Below, piece after piece: positions 8,488 to 16,352 of a stretch of 64,000 bases of DNA (the first letter of the stretch is position 1; each line of letters opens with the position of its first letter). The DNA is taken from NCBI GenBank assembly GCA_947587615.1, contig CANPYC010000003.1, forward strand, positions 1-64,000, given 5' to 3'. The position numbers and the translations under genes were made by a program. The stretch comes from Candidatus Gastranaerophilales bacterium. GTDB taxonomy: Bacteria; Cyanobacteriota; Vampirovibrionia; Gastranaerophilales; Gastranaerophilaceae. The notes under the pieces are model-generated. The model did not search any database, had not been told where the DNA came from, and saw only the letters and a list, made by a program, of their open reading frames with translations.

Positions 8488-9825
8488 ATGAAAATTCTTT
8501 TTATAACTCCTGCAATTGGCAAAAAAGATAATGAAAAATATATAGGCACCTGGAAAATGGAGCCTTTAACAGTTGCTACCTTAAAATCATTGACTCCTAA
8601 AAATATTGAAACTTTCTTTTTTGATGACAGGATTGAAAATATTAACTATAATATTGACGTTGATTTAGTTTCAATAAGTGTTGAGACTTATACAGCTCAC
8701 AGAGCCTATATTATAGCCGATACCTTCAGAAAATCAGGTAAAAAAGTAATACTCGGAGGCTATCACGTTCAGGCAATTCCCGATGAAGCATTGGAACATG
8801 CTGATTCTATTGTAATCGGTAACGCTGAATGTATCTGGGAAAAGGTTTTAGAAGATTTTCAAAATAATAATTTTAAAAAAATATACTATGGCGAAAACAA
8901 GTTTTCATCCATGACCCCCGATAGAAGCATATTCAAAGGAAAAAAATATCTTCCTTTATCGTTAATTGAAACAGGGAGAGGCTGCCCTAACAGGTGCGAA
9001 TTTTGTTCAATTACAACGTTTTATAATCATAAATACACAATAAGACCGATTGAAAAAATCATTGAAGAAATTAAACAATTAAAACCAAAGATGATATTTT
9101 TTGTTGATGATAATATTTGTGCTAATAAAGAACATTTAAAAGAATTATGCAGAGCTCTGATACCGCTTAAAATATCCTGGACATCTCAAACGGCACTTAA
9201 TGTTGCGCAGGATGATGAATTGTTAGATTTAATGGCAAAAAGCGGATGTAAAAATATCTTAATCGGCTTTGAATCGATGGATGAGAGAAATCTTGATCAG
9301 ATGAATAAAAGCTGGAATTATAAATTAGGCGAGACTGATAAATTAATTGAAAAGATACATAAAAAAGGTATAAGTATTTATGCTACGTTTTTATTCGGGT
9401 TTGATTTTGATAACCTCGCAAATTTTAGAAGAACAATAGATTTTGCGCTAAAACACAAATTCTTTTATGCAGCATTTAATCATCTTTTACCTTTCCCGGG
9501 TACTCCTTTATATCAGAGATTAAAAGATGAAAACAGGCTCTTATATGATAAATGGTGGCTCAAGGATGATTATAAATACGGAGATATTCCCTATAAACCC
9601 GCTGCTTTATCATATATGGAGTTAAGAAACTTTTGTGCGGACGCAAGAAGAGAATTTTTCAGTATCAAAAACATTATAAAAAGAGGAATAGCTCAATTCT
9701 TTAGAAACAAAGATTTATATTTATTGATGATATTTTTTACCCAAAATTTCAATTTAAGAAGAGAGATAGATGAAAAATTAAATCTGCCTGTCGGAAAGGG
9801 TCTTGATAATGTCATTTCAAAATAA
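8488..9825 (+). CDS. Cobalamin-binding-type radical SAM protein (paralog 4)
   Basis: A 445-residue protein with B12-binding half (ILGGYHVQAIPDEA), radical SAM cluster CPNRCEFC at Cys166/170/173, FFVDDNIC, ILIGFESM, LPFPGTPLYQRL and KWWLKDDYKYGD. It is closest in motif layout to paralogs 1 and 2. The N-terminus (WKMEPLTVATLKSLTP) matches paralog 2 (MEPLSLGVLAGLL), consistent with tandem duplication. The DxHxxG His is absent (FDDRIENI). AAGAAGG precedes ATG, and 12 bp separate it from paralog 3. It overlaps the following GNAT-like gene. Confidence 0.88.
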   Translation: MKILFITPAIGKKDNEKYIGTWKMEPLTVATLKSLTPKNIETFFFDDRIENINYNIDVDLVSISVETYTAHRAYIIADTFRKSGKKVILGGYHVQAIPDEALEHADSIVIGNAECIWEKVLEDFQNNNFKKIYYGENKFSSMTPDRSIFKGKKYLPLSLIETGRGCPNRCEFCSITTFYNHKYTIRPIEKIIEEIKQLKPKMIFFVDDNICANKEHLKELCRALIPLKISWTSQTALNVAQDDELLDLMAKSGCKNILIGFESMDERNLDQMNKSWNYKLGETDKLIEKIHKKGISIYATFLFGFDFDNLANFRRTIDFALKHKFFYAAFNHLLPFPGTPLYQRLKDENRLLYDKWWLKDDYKYGDIPYKPAALSYMELRNFCADARREFFSIKNIIKRGIAQFFRNKDLYLLMIFFTQNFNLRREIDEKLNLPVGKGLDNVISK

Positions 9826-10837
9826 AAAATATAAATATGAATTGGCAAAAGTCTCTGATGGTGAAGAAATATCAAATTTACTTGAAAAAACTGCTTTTAA
9901 AGGTGATATCAGCCTGATATATTCAAGGCGTCCCAATGCGGTTTTATCAATAAACAAAGATTGTGCGGCAAGTGCCGTTGTGATTGGTAAAGAAGTTGAT
10001 ACCGGCAGAATAAAAGGTGTAGGGGTTTGCCAGATATATAGAATGCTGGTAAATGACAAGTATGAAAATATTGCATACTTAGGCGGTTTTAGAATTGATA
10101 ATGACTCTTGCCTCAATATTGTTGAAGCGTATAAAATTCTTGAAAATTTTATCAAAGAAAACAACGTGAAATATACTTTTACTACAATTTTAGAAGATAA
10201 TATTTACGCTCAAAAAATGCTCACCAAAAAAAGAAAAATAATGCCATATTACCTTAAAACAGCCGATTTTACGGTTAATATTTTTGCAAAAAATCTAAAA
10301 TATAATACAAAATATACTGTTGAAAAAATTAAAGAACAAGAAAAACAAAAATTAATTGATTTTATTAATTTTTATTCTAAAGATAAGACTTTTTTCCCTG
10401 AAATTAATGATTTAGATAATTTTTATGCATTAAAAGATAATGAAGATAATATTTTAGCTTGCGGAAATTTATGGGAGCAGACGGATTATAAACAGTTGAT
10501 AATAAAAAAATATTCACTTAAATATAAAATTTTAAAAACAGTTTTTAATCCTGTTTTAAATTTTTTTTCATATCCAAAATTTCCAAATGAAAATGAAATT
10601 ATAAAATATGAAACACTTTCTTATGTTTTATATAGAGATGAAGAAATATTAGCGGATTTTATAAAACAGATGTCAAATAAAATAAAATATGATTTTTTTG
10701 TATATGGTAACACAAAGGAATTAAAAGAAATAAAACCTCCAATAAAGTATAGAAGTTTTGTTTACCTTGTTGATTGGGATAAAAATATTAATATAAAAGA
10801 TTTTAATAATATATATATGGAATGTGCGCTGTTATGA
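9809..10837 (+). CDS. GNAT-family acyltransferase-like protein
   Basis: The ORF track starts at TTG 9803. ATG at 9809, about 8 nt after GGAAAGGG, fits better and gives 342 residues. The N-terminal half looks like a GNAT domain: KVSDGEEISNLLEKTAFKGDISLIYSRR (alpha1-alpha2), SAVVIGKEVDTGRIKGVGVCQIYRM (beta2-beta3), then YLGGFRID, matching the beta4 strand of the large LLRETPMxGDISL GNAT group. The C-terminal half may be a second, degenerate GNAT-like domain. It probably transfers an acyl group from CoA to an amine in this pathway. It is coupled to paralog 4 by a 17-bp overlap and to the amidohydrolase by ATGA. Confidence 0.65.
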   Translation: MSFQNKKYKYELAKVSDGEEISNLLEKTAFKGDISLIYSRRPNAVLSINKDCAASAVVIGKEVDTGRIKGVGVCQIYRMLVNDKYENIAYLGGFRIDNDSCLNIVEAYKILENFIKENNVKYTFTTILEDNIYAQKMLTKKRKIMPYYLKTADFTVNIFAKNLKYNTKYTVEKIKEQEKQKLIDFINFYSKDKTFFPEINDLDNFYALKDNEDNILACGNLWEQTDYKQLIIKKYSLKYKILKTVFNPVLNFFSYPKFPNENEIIKYETLSYVLYRDEEILADFIKQMSNKIKYDFFVYGNTKELKEIKPPIKYRSFVYLVDWDKNINIKDFNNIYMECALL

Positions 10838-11688
10838 TTATTGATATTCATTCACACATGATTAATCAAAATTTTGATATAAATACGTTTAAGCATAATT
10901 TCACAACAAAAATGTTTTTCTTGAGGCTTCAAACAAAAAATTTTGAACAGTATTATATAAAAATGTCTTCTCAGCTAAAAAACAGCAAAGTTGATAAAGC
11001 GGTTATTTGCGCTCTGGAAGGTGCTTCGACCTGTTCAAATAACGAACAGAGCGCAAAAATATGTAAAGAAAACAAAAATTTTCTTTTTGGTGCTAACCTT
11101 AACCCTAATGATAATGATATTGAAAACAAATTTAAAAAAGTTATTGAAGATAATGCCGTTTTAATAAAAATTCTGCCGTCATTTCAAAATATTGATTTAG
11201 CGGATAAGTGCTGTTATAAATTTTATGAACTCTTAAAAGAGTATGATATTCCCCTGTTGGTTCATACGGGGATTGAACACACAATCAAAGGAGGAAATCA
11301 AGAATATAATAACCCTTTAAGAGTAGAAAATGCGCTTAAAGCGGGAGTAAGAGTAATTTGCGCACATTTGGGCGCAAAGTTAAACTTTTGGGAGAGGGAT
11401 TATTTTGAAAACTGGTGTAATTTAGCTTATAAATATGAAAATTTATACGGCGATTTAAGCGCTATGATATGGTTTTATAGAAAAGATTATTTAAAAAAAC
11501 TTTTGAAAGATAAGGTTCTTTGCCAAAAATTAGTCTTTGGAAGCGATTATCCCTGTTATCCTTATATAAATTTAAAAAAAGACGCAAATATTTTTGATGA
11601 TTGGTATAATATGTTTAAAGATTTAGGGTTTGATGAAAGTATATTTTTAAGAGCGCAAAACCTTTTAAGGCTAAACAAAACCGCATAG
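10834..11688 (+). CDS. Amidohydrolase-family (amidohydrolase_2-like) metal-dependent hydrolase
   Basis: A TIM-barrel hydrolase of about 284 residues from ATG 10834, which overlaps the previous stop as ATGA. The track's ATG at 10822 adds four residues. Metal-site motifs are in order: DIHSHM near the N-terminus, LLVHTGIEHT, VICAHLGAKLN, and FGSDYPCYP with the catalytic Asp near the C-terminus. Such enzymes hydrolyse C-N or C-C bonds or decarboxylate. As the last gene of the operon it could remove a protecting group or act on the product. Its 3' end overlaps the convergent GNAT-like gene by 18 bp. Confidence 0.75.
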   Translation: MIIDIHSHMINQNFDINTFKHNFTTKMFFLRLQTKNFEQYYIKMSSQLKNSKVDKAVICALEGASTCSNNEQSAKICKENKNFLFGANLNPNDNDIENKFKKVIEDNAVLIKILPSFQNIDLADKCCYKFYELLKEYDIPLLVHTGIEHTIKGGNQEYNNPLRVENALKAGVRVICAHLGAKLNFWERDYFENWCNLAYKYENLYGDLSAMIWFYRKDYLKKLLKDKVLCQKLVFGSDYPCYPYINLKKDANIFDDWYNMFKDLGFDESIFLRAQNLLRLNKTA

Positions 11689-12810
11689 TTTATATTTGCA
11701 CAATAAAGGAATAGTTTTATTAACGGTAAATCTTAAAAAATTAAGCATAATTTGTCTATTTAGGGGAAGATGTTTATAATAAATCATTAAATATTCAAAA
11801 TAAGCTTTAGCGCCTCGCTGTATTTTAAAATCTCCTACACCTGCGCTCATATTATGTATTTCATAATTTTTTTCATACATTTCATCTATAAATGCTGAAA
11901 TTATTCTATATAGCCCTAATTCTTTAGGCAAGGTTAAATCATAACCAACGGCAGGAGCTGCAAGAGTATTATTTTTTGCAAAAGTTAAACACATTGAAGC
12001 AATTGTATCTTTGTTTTTAAATACTTCTAAATTAAATATGGGGTTGAAACTAACGAGTTTAAAGTATTCTTTAGTATAGCAAGGATTGTATTTTGAATAT
12101 TTTTCAATATAAAGCATTGTATAAATATCTTTTATTCTTTCAAAATCATCGTCATTTTGAACTTTATGTGCTTTAAAGGATGAATTTTTATAAAATTTTA
12201 AGTCTTTTTTTGTTTTGTACTTATACTTTGAAATTTCTTTTAATTTTTTATCTTTTATAAAAATTTGCCTTGAAACTATTTCTTTATATCCTTGTTTATT
12301 TAGATTTTCATATAAGTTAGTATTATATTCTTTTGTAATATTTTTAAAAACAATACAGTAGTCTTTAAATTCATTTTTTAGAAAATTTGTTATCTTGTAT
12401 ATTTGTTCATTATCTAATTCAGGATAAAGATTAGTTGATATAAACCATTGATTTACATAAACCGTTTTATTTATTTTGTTTTTTATAAAATAATTTTCTA
12501 AAAATTTAAAAAGAAAACCAAGCTTTAAATTGTTTTTATTAAATTCTTCTTTTATATATTTTACATAGTGCGAAAGCATTGATATATAAAGAGTATCGTT
12601 ATAATTGTTATTGCTAATTGCAAGCGGAATAAGGATATTATTAATTTTTAAAATTTTAACTTCGCAGTCGATGTTTTTAATGAAATATTTTGTTCCTTTG
12701 GTCATTAAAGCTTTGAAATAATCAAGAAGAGCTTCTTGTTCTTTTGTGAGGTCTTTTGTTAATTCGGTTAAATTTTTTATGTCGTATATTTCTAACATTC
12801 GCCCTGCCAT
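11671..12810 (-). CDS. GNAT (CelD/BcsL- or FemAB-like) acyltransferase protein
   Basis: A 379-residue protein whose C-terminal half resembles the CelD/BcsL GNAT type: FERIKDIYTMLYIEKYSKY, FNLEVFKNKDTIASMCLTF, then GVGDFKIQRGAKAYFEYLM, the strand-turn typical of that group. The N-terminal 180 residues are Lys/Asn/Ile-rich and may form the paired GNAT lobe seen in FemAB-like enzymes. On the minus strand it faces the operon and overlaps its last gene by 18 bp, so it may act in the same pathway under separate control. A TATAAT (12837-12832) lies about 20 nt upstream of ATG. The function is inferred. Confidence 0.6.
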   Translation of the reverse strand: MAGRMLEIYDIKNLTELTKDLTKEQEALLDYFKALMTKGTKYFIKNIDCEVKILKINNILIPLAISNNNYNDTLYISMLSHYVKYIKEEFNKNNLKLGFLFKFLENYFIKNKINKTVYVNQWFISTNLYPELDNEQIYKITNFLKNEFKDYCIVFKNITKEYNTNLYENLNKQGYKEIVSRQIFIKDKKLKEISKYKYKTKKDLKFYKNSSFKAHKVQNDDDFERIKDIYTMLYIEKYSKYNPCYTKEYFKLVSFNPIFNLEVFKNKDTIASMCLTFAKNNTLAAPAVGYDLTLPKELGLYRIISAFIDEMYEKNYEIHNMSAGVGDFKIQRGAKAYFEYLMIYYKHLPLNRQIMLNFLRFTVNKTIPLLCKYKLCGFV

Positions 12811-12840
12811 AGCTATTTTACCTTAAGGTGTATTATATCA

Positions 12841-13487
12841 TATTTAAAGATTGACAAAAAGTGCTCTATACCCCCAAAAATAGACAACAAAATTCTGCCT
12901 CTAGTCCAAAAGAAGTGTCAGCGTGGCAATCTTGGGACTCGAAACAATCCCAAAACGTCATTCGAGGAGCAATAGTCGTGGAGTGGACTTAAGTCCACCA
13001 TACTTTAAGTTAAAACCAATAACCCGCTAGTCGGGTTTCAGGATGGTAGATTAAAGACCCTGCAATTATAATTCTCCACCATAGCAGTTTGATATCCGCA
13101 GGGTGGACTTCAGTCCACCATATATAACTTACCCTGCAATTATGACTCCTCGCTGTAGTAATTTCAGGATGGTAGACTAAAGTCTACCCTACAATTATAA
13201 TTCTCCACTATCTCGGTTTGGTATCCGTAGGGTGGACTTCAGTCCACCGTTTATAACTAAAGTCTACCCTACAATTATGACTCCTCGCTGTAGTATCCGT
13301 AGGGTGGACTTCAGTCCACCATACACTAAGTTAGAAACCAAAAACCTGTAAATCAGGTTTCGAGATGGTAGACTAAAGTCTACCCTGCAATTACAACTCC
13401 CCATTGTACGCTAGACTTTAGTCTAGCGTTTATATATACTTTTATCTGTCCTTGCATGACAAAGCGGGAATATATTTTTCTAAACGC
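12841..13487. repeat. Repeat island 1: array of 18-bp hairpins with recurring linkers, no gene
   Basis: This 650-bp gap holds no supportable ORF. Hairpins of the form GGTAGACT-nn-AGTCTACC or GGTGGACT-nn-AGTCCACC lie at 13102-13119, 13171-13188, 13231-13248, 13303-13320 and 13367-13384. There is a perfect palindrome (GTGGACTTAAGTCCAC) at 12983-12998 and a longer variant (ACGCTAGACTTTAGTCTAGCGT) at 13408-13429. A degenerate copy starts near 13044. Linkers contain ACAATTATAATTCTCCAC or a smaller hairpin (AACCCG/CGGGTT at about 13021, AACCTG/CAGGTT at about 13344). Just upstream, GTGGCAATCTT at 12923 matches the head of island 2. Confidence 0.9.
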
Positions 13488-14027
13488 TTAAATATTCTTC
13501 CCCATATTATAGGCAGCTTCCAAAAGCTCAGGTCTTTTTTGAACGTCGTTTGGCGCCTCAAGCCCGCCTGCTTCTAAATATCCCTTTGATTCTAAGTTAT
13601 CAAAGCATGCAATCCAACCTTTTATCCCGTTTAAAACCGTTTGAACAACGCCTTTTGAGCTATCGGCTGATGTTGTAATTACATAAACTTCAGAAAAATT
13701 TTTACCCGTTGCAAATAGTGAATTTGCCCTATCTATCAATGTTTTCATCTGTCCCGACATTTCATAATAATATATCGGAGTTGCCCAAACAATTACATCC
13801 GCTTCTTTCATTTTTAAAGTTATCTCGTTAGCGTCATCATCTATTACACATTTTGCGAGTTTTTGACAGGCAAGGCAACCTTTGCAAAATTTAATTTCTT
13901 TATCTTTTAATGTTACAAATTCAACGCTATGACCGCTATCCAGCGCCCCTTTTTCGGTTTGGTGAGCTAAGATTTCTGAATTTGCGCTATTTCTTAGACT
14001 TGTTGATATAATTAAAACTTTTTTCAT
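13488..14027 (-). CDS. Flavodoxin-family NADPH-dependent FMN reductase-like protein
   Basis: A 179-residue FMN-binding flavodoxin-like protein of the iron-sulfur-flavoprotein/NADPH-FMN-reductase group. The N-terminal STSLRNSANSEIL is the FMN phosphate loop; FCKGCLACQK.AKCVIDDD is the cysteine-containing segment typical of this group; WATPIYYYEMSGQMKTLIDR follows at the flavin face. It is cytoplasmic, and its redox partner is unknown. It lies 15 bp downstream of the exported hydrolase gene on the same strand, with AAAGGTG before ATG, so the two are probably co-transcribed with the acetyltransferase further upstream. Confidence 0.85.
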   Translation of the reverse strand: MKKVLIISTSLRNSANSEILAHQTEKGALDSGHSVEFVTLKDKEIKFCKGCLACQKLAKCVIDDDANEITLKMKEADVIVWATPIYYYEMSGQMKTLIDRANSLFATGKNFSEVYVITTSADSSKGVVQTVLNGIKGWIACFDNLESKGYLEAGGLEAPNDVQKRPELLEAAYNMGKNI

Positions 14028-14042
14028 AAAAACACCTTTTCT

Positions 14043-15101
14043 TTATTTCAAATATTCCCTATAAAAACCCTCAATCTTATCAAAAGGAATTTTTTCCGTA
14101 TTATCATATAAATCAACGTGGTTTGCGTCTTTTATTATTAAAAGTTCTTTGTTGTCTCCTTTTAATTTTTTAAAAGCGTCTTCGCCAAAATATCTGCTGT
14201 GTGCTTTTTCGCCATGGATTATTAAAACTGCACTTTTAATCTCGTTTGCATATTGTAAAATCGGCTGATTAATTAAAGATAGCGCTGAAGTCATATTCCA
14301 TTTGCCGTTTGAATTAATTGAGCGAGGATGATATCCTCTTTTTGTTTTGTAATATCCCCAATAATCCTTAACAAATTGAGGTTCTTCGCCTGTTAATTTT
14401 TCGGGGAGTCCGTCTGCTCCTTTATAAGTTCCGCCGTTTTGGATATTTTTAAAATCTTCATTTCTTTGTTCGTTTAGTGCTTTTTTCATTTCATAGCGAG
14501 CATTTTCATCAATTGTATCATTGTAGCCAAAAGCACTTACTCTTGTCATATCATACATTGTACTAGCTACAGTTGCTTTAATTCTTGTATCAATTGCGCC
14601 GGCATTAAGAGCAAACCCGCCAAAACCGCAAATCCCTAAAACCCCGATTTTTTCAGGGTCAACATTTTTATAGCTGCTTAAATAATCAACTGCGGCAGAA
14701 AAATCTTCCGTATTTATATCAGGGCTTGCAACATTCCTTGGAGTGCCCGAGCTTTCGCCCGTATAGGACGGGTCAAAGGCAAGAGTTATAAAACCACGCT
14801 CAGCCAATGTTTGAGCATACAAGCCGCTTGCCTGTTCTTTTACTGCCCCAAAAGGTCCTGAAATTGCAATCGCAGGTAATTTAGCATTTTTTTCCATATT
14901 CTTTGGAATGTATAAGTCACCAACAAGAGTTATTCCAAACCTGTTTTTAAATTCAACTTTTTTAACATCAACCGCTTGAGATTTATCAAACACCTTATCC
15001 CAATTTTTTTCAATTTTGTTAATATTTTTTGCTTCGCTCATAAGATTACCTCCTATTAAAACTGAAACCATAAGGCTTAATAAAAAAAATTTTTTAATCA
15101 T
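14043..15101 (-). CDS. Exported alpha/beta hydrolase (dienelactone-hydrolase-like, Cys nucleophile)
   Basis: 352 residues. An N-terminal signal peptide (MIKKFFLLSLMVSVLIGG..) suggests export or lipoprotein-like anchoring. The alpha/beta-hydrolase core begins around FGITLVGDLYIPK. The nucleophile elbow reads GICGFGG, with Cys instead of Ser, as in dienelactone hydrolases. The Asp/His end of the triad fits LIIHGEKAHSR and KDANHVDLYD. It resembles the YcjY-type uncharacterised hydrolases; the substrate is unknown. GGAG lies 8 nt before ATG. It sits between acetyltransferase and flavodoxin genes on the same strand with gaps of 15-25 bp, consistent with a three-gene accessory operon. Confidence 0.82.
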   Translation of the reverse strand: MIKKFFLLSLMVSVLIGGNLMSEAKNINKIEKNWDKVFDKSQAVDVKKVEFKNRFGITLVGDLYIPKNMEKNAKLPAIAISGPFGAVKEQASGLYAQTLAERGFITLAFDPSYTGESSGTPRNVASPDINTEDFSAAVDYLSSYKNVDPEKIGVLGICGFGGFALNAGAIDTRIKATVASTMYDMTRVSAFGYNDTIDENARYEMKKALNEQRNEDFKNIQNGGTYKGADGLPEKLTGEEPQFVKDYWGYYKTKRGYHPRSINSNGKWNMTSALSLINQPILQYANEIKSAVLIIHGEKAHSRYFGEDAFKKLKGDNKELLIIKDANHVDLYDNTEKIPFDKIEGFYREYLK

Positions 15102-15122
15102 TTTTTACTCCGTTTAAACCCT

Positions 15123-15713
15123 TTATTCTTCTATTTCTCTTATCGCTTTTGCGGGGTTCCCTGCTGCTATTGTGTTTTTAGGAACAGATTTTGTAACAAC
15201 ACTTCCTGCACCAATTATTGCACCGTCACCTATTTTAACACCCGGTAATATGGTAGAATCCGATCCAATCCATACATTCTTCCCGATTTTAACAGATTTT
15301 GGAGTAATATTTTGTCTTGTCTTGGGGTTAAAATCGTGGTTTAGCGTGGCGATTGTAACATTATGCCCGATTAGCGCACCATCACCTATTTCAATTCCGC
15401 CTTGGTCTTGAAAACGACAGCAAGCATTTATAAAGACATTTTTGCCGATTTTAATATTCACTCCGCAATCCGTGTAAAATGGCGGGAAAAGACCAAAATC
15501 ATCACTGATTTCATTTTGAATTAATTTAGCAAAAAGTTCTCGAATTTCTTCGGGGCTGTGGTATTTATTGTTTATTTCATTTGTTATTTTAAGAGCATTT
15601 TGGCTGAATTTGTGAAATGCTGAATATAAAGCTGAGCCTGTTTCAACGTGTGTACCTTTTGCCATCAGGTTTCTAAATTCATCTGTTGTTATTTCTTTTT
15701 CAATCATTAGCAT
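15123..15713 (-). CDS. Sugar O-acetyltransferase, maltose/galactoside acetyltransferase type
   Basis: A left-handed beta-helix acetyltransferase using acetyl-CoA. N-terminal Mac domain (FRNLMAKGTHVE..), then hexapeptide repeats: FGLFPPFYTDCGVNIKIGKN, CCRFQDQGGIEIGD, catalytic His in IATLNHDFNP, ILPGVKIGDGAIIGAGSVV and the family ending AAGNPAKAIREI. The ORF track starts at 15749; I prefer ATG at 15713 because AAAGGA lies 7 nt before it, giving about 196 residues. It is the promoter-proximal gene of the minus-strand trio. The acceptor sugar is unknown. Confidence 0.88.
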   Translation of the reverse strand: MLMIEKEITTDEFRNLMAKGTHVETGSALYSAFHKFSQNALKITNEINNKYHSPEEIRELFAKLIQNEISDDFGLFPPFYTDCGVNIKIGKNVFINACCRFQDQGGIEIGDGALIGHNVTIATLNHDFNPKTRQNITPKSVKIGKNVWIGSDSTILPGVKIGDGAIIGAGSVVTKSVPKNTIAAGNPAKAIREIEE

Positions 15714-16334
15714 TATTTTTTCCTTTGCTTTTTTATTATTATTCATCATAAATTTATAAATAGCAAATACTTATGAGCTATGTTGAGATATGTTTAACAG
15801 GTATTTTGCTAATCCGCAAGGAGTGTTATTTGGGGCGGAATAATTTAGTAGATAGTAAGATAATAGTAAAACACTTTTAATTATTACGTAAACTTAAATA
15901 CCTTAAAAAATGTCATTACTTTTACCTTGTCCCCGCTGTCATTAGTGAGGGTGCAGCCTTGCATAAATTGAGTTTACCATGGAATATATATGCCTGTGGC
16001 AATCTTAGAATTTGGGACATGTGTTTATTCAGCAAGATTGCCATGGGTTAAACCTTAAAAACGGCAGACTAAAGTCTACCCTGCGGCTTCTCTTTCAAAT
16101 AGTTATAATCAACCGCAGCTTAAGGATGGCAGACTAAAATCTACCCTGGGCTTTCTAGCTCCATCTTTTTTATCATTCCTGCGCTTACAATTATCCGGTT
16201 TTAGAGCACCAGTACCATCATATTCTTGCCCCCACCCTTACCCGCCACATCTTTAGCAAAGGTGCAGCATGCCCCCCCCCTTTTTTTTCTCAAAAACACA
16301 AAAGCCAAAAAACTACTTGTACATATTTTAAAAC
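15714..16334. repeat. Repeat island 2 with conserved head and two hairpins
   Basis: No ORF is supported. At 15967-16006 the head reads CCATGGAATATATATGCC then TGTGGCAATCTT; TGGCAATCTT (15997-16006) is inverted as AAGATTGCCA (16034-16043). Hairpins follow at 16063-16080 and 16128-16145, separated by CTTTCAAATAGTTATAATCA. The same order of modules appears on the other strand in island 4. Downstream is a pyrimidine run, C9 (16272-16280) followed by T8 (16281-16288), shortly before the GGDEF gene promoter. Confidence 0.85.
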
Positions 16335-16346
16335 TTGGAGTATAAT
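16317..16346 (+). promoter_or_regulatory. Promoter for a probably leaderless GGDEF-gene mRNA
   Basis: TTGTAC (16317-16322), an 18-bp spacer and TATAAT (16341-16346) are followed by only 6 nt (TTACCT) before ATG 16353. A start site at the usual distance from the -10 box would fall on or next to the ATG. There is no Shine-Dalgarno sequence. Confidence 0.6.
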
Positions 16347-16352
16347 TTACCT

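Noticed and set aside
2351-9825. RiPP biosynthesis cluster
   Set aside because: No small precursor ORF, RRE domain or SPASM extension was seen among the radical SAM genes.
12983-13429. CRISPR array (regularly spaced palindromes about 60 bp apart)
   Set aside because: Spacers are not unique: the same linkers recur within and between islands, repeat units vary, and no cas genes are present.
15172-15411. Plus-strand ORF of 79 residues
   Set aside because: Mirror of the hexapeptide repeats of the acetyltransferase on the other strand.
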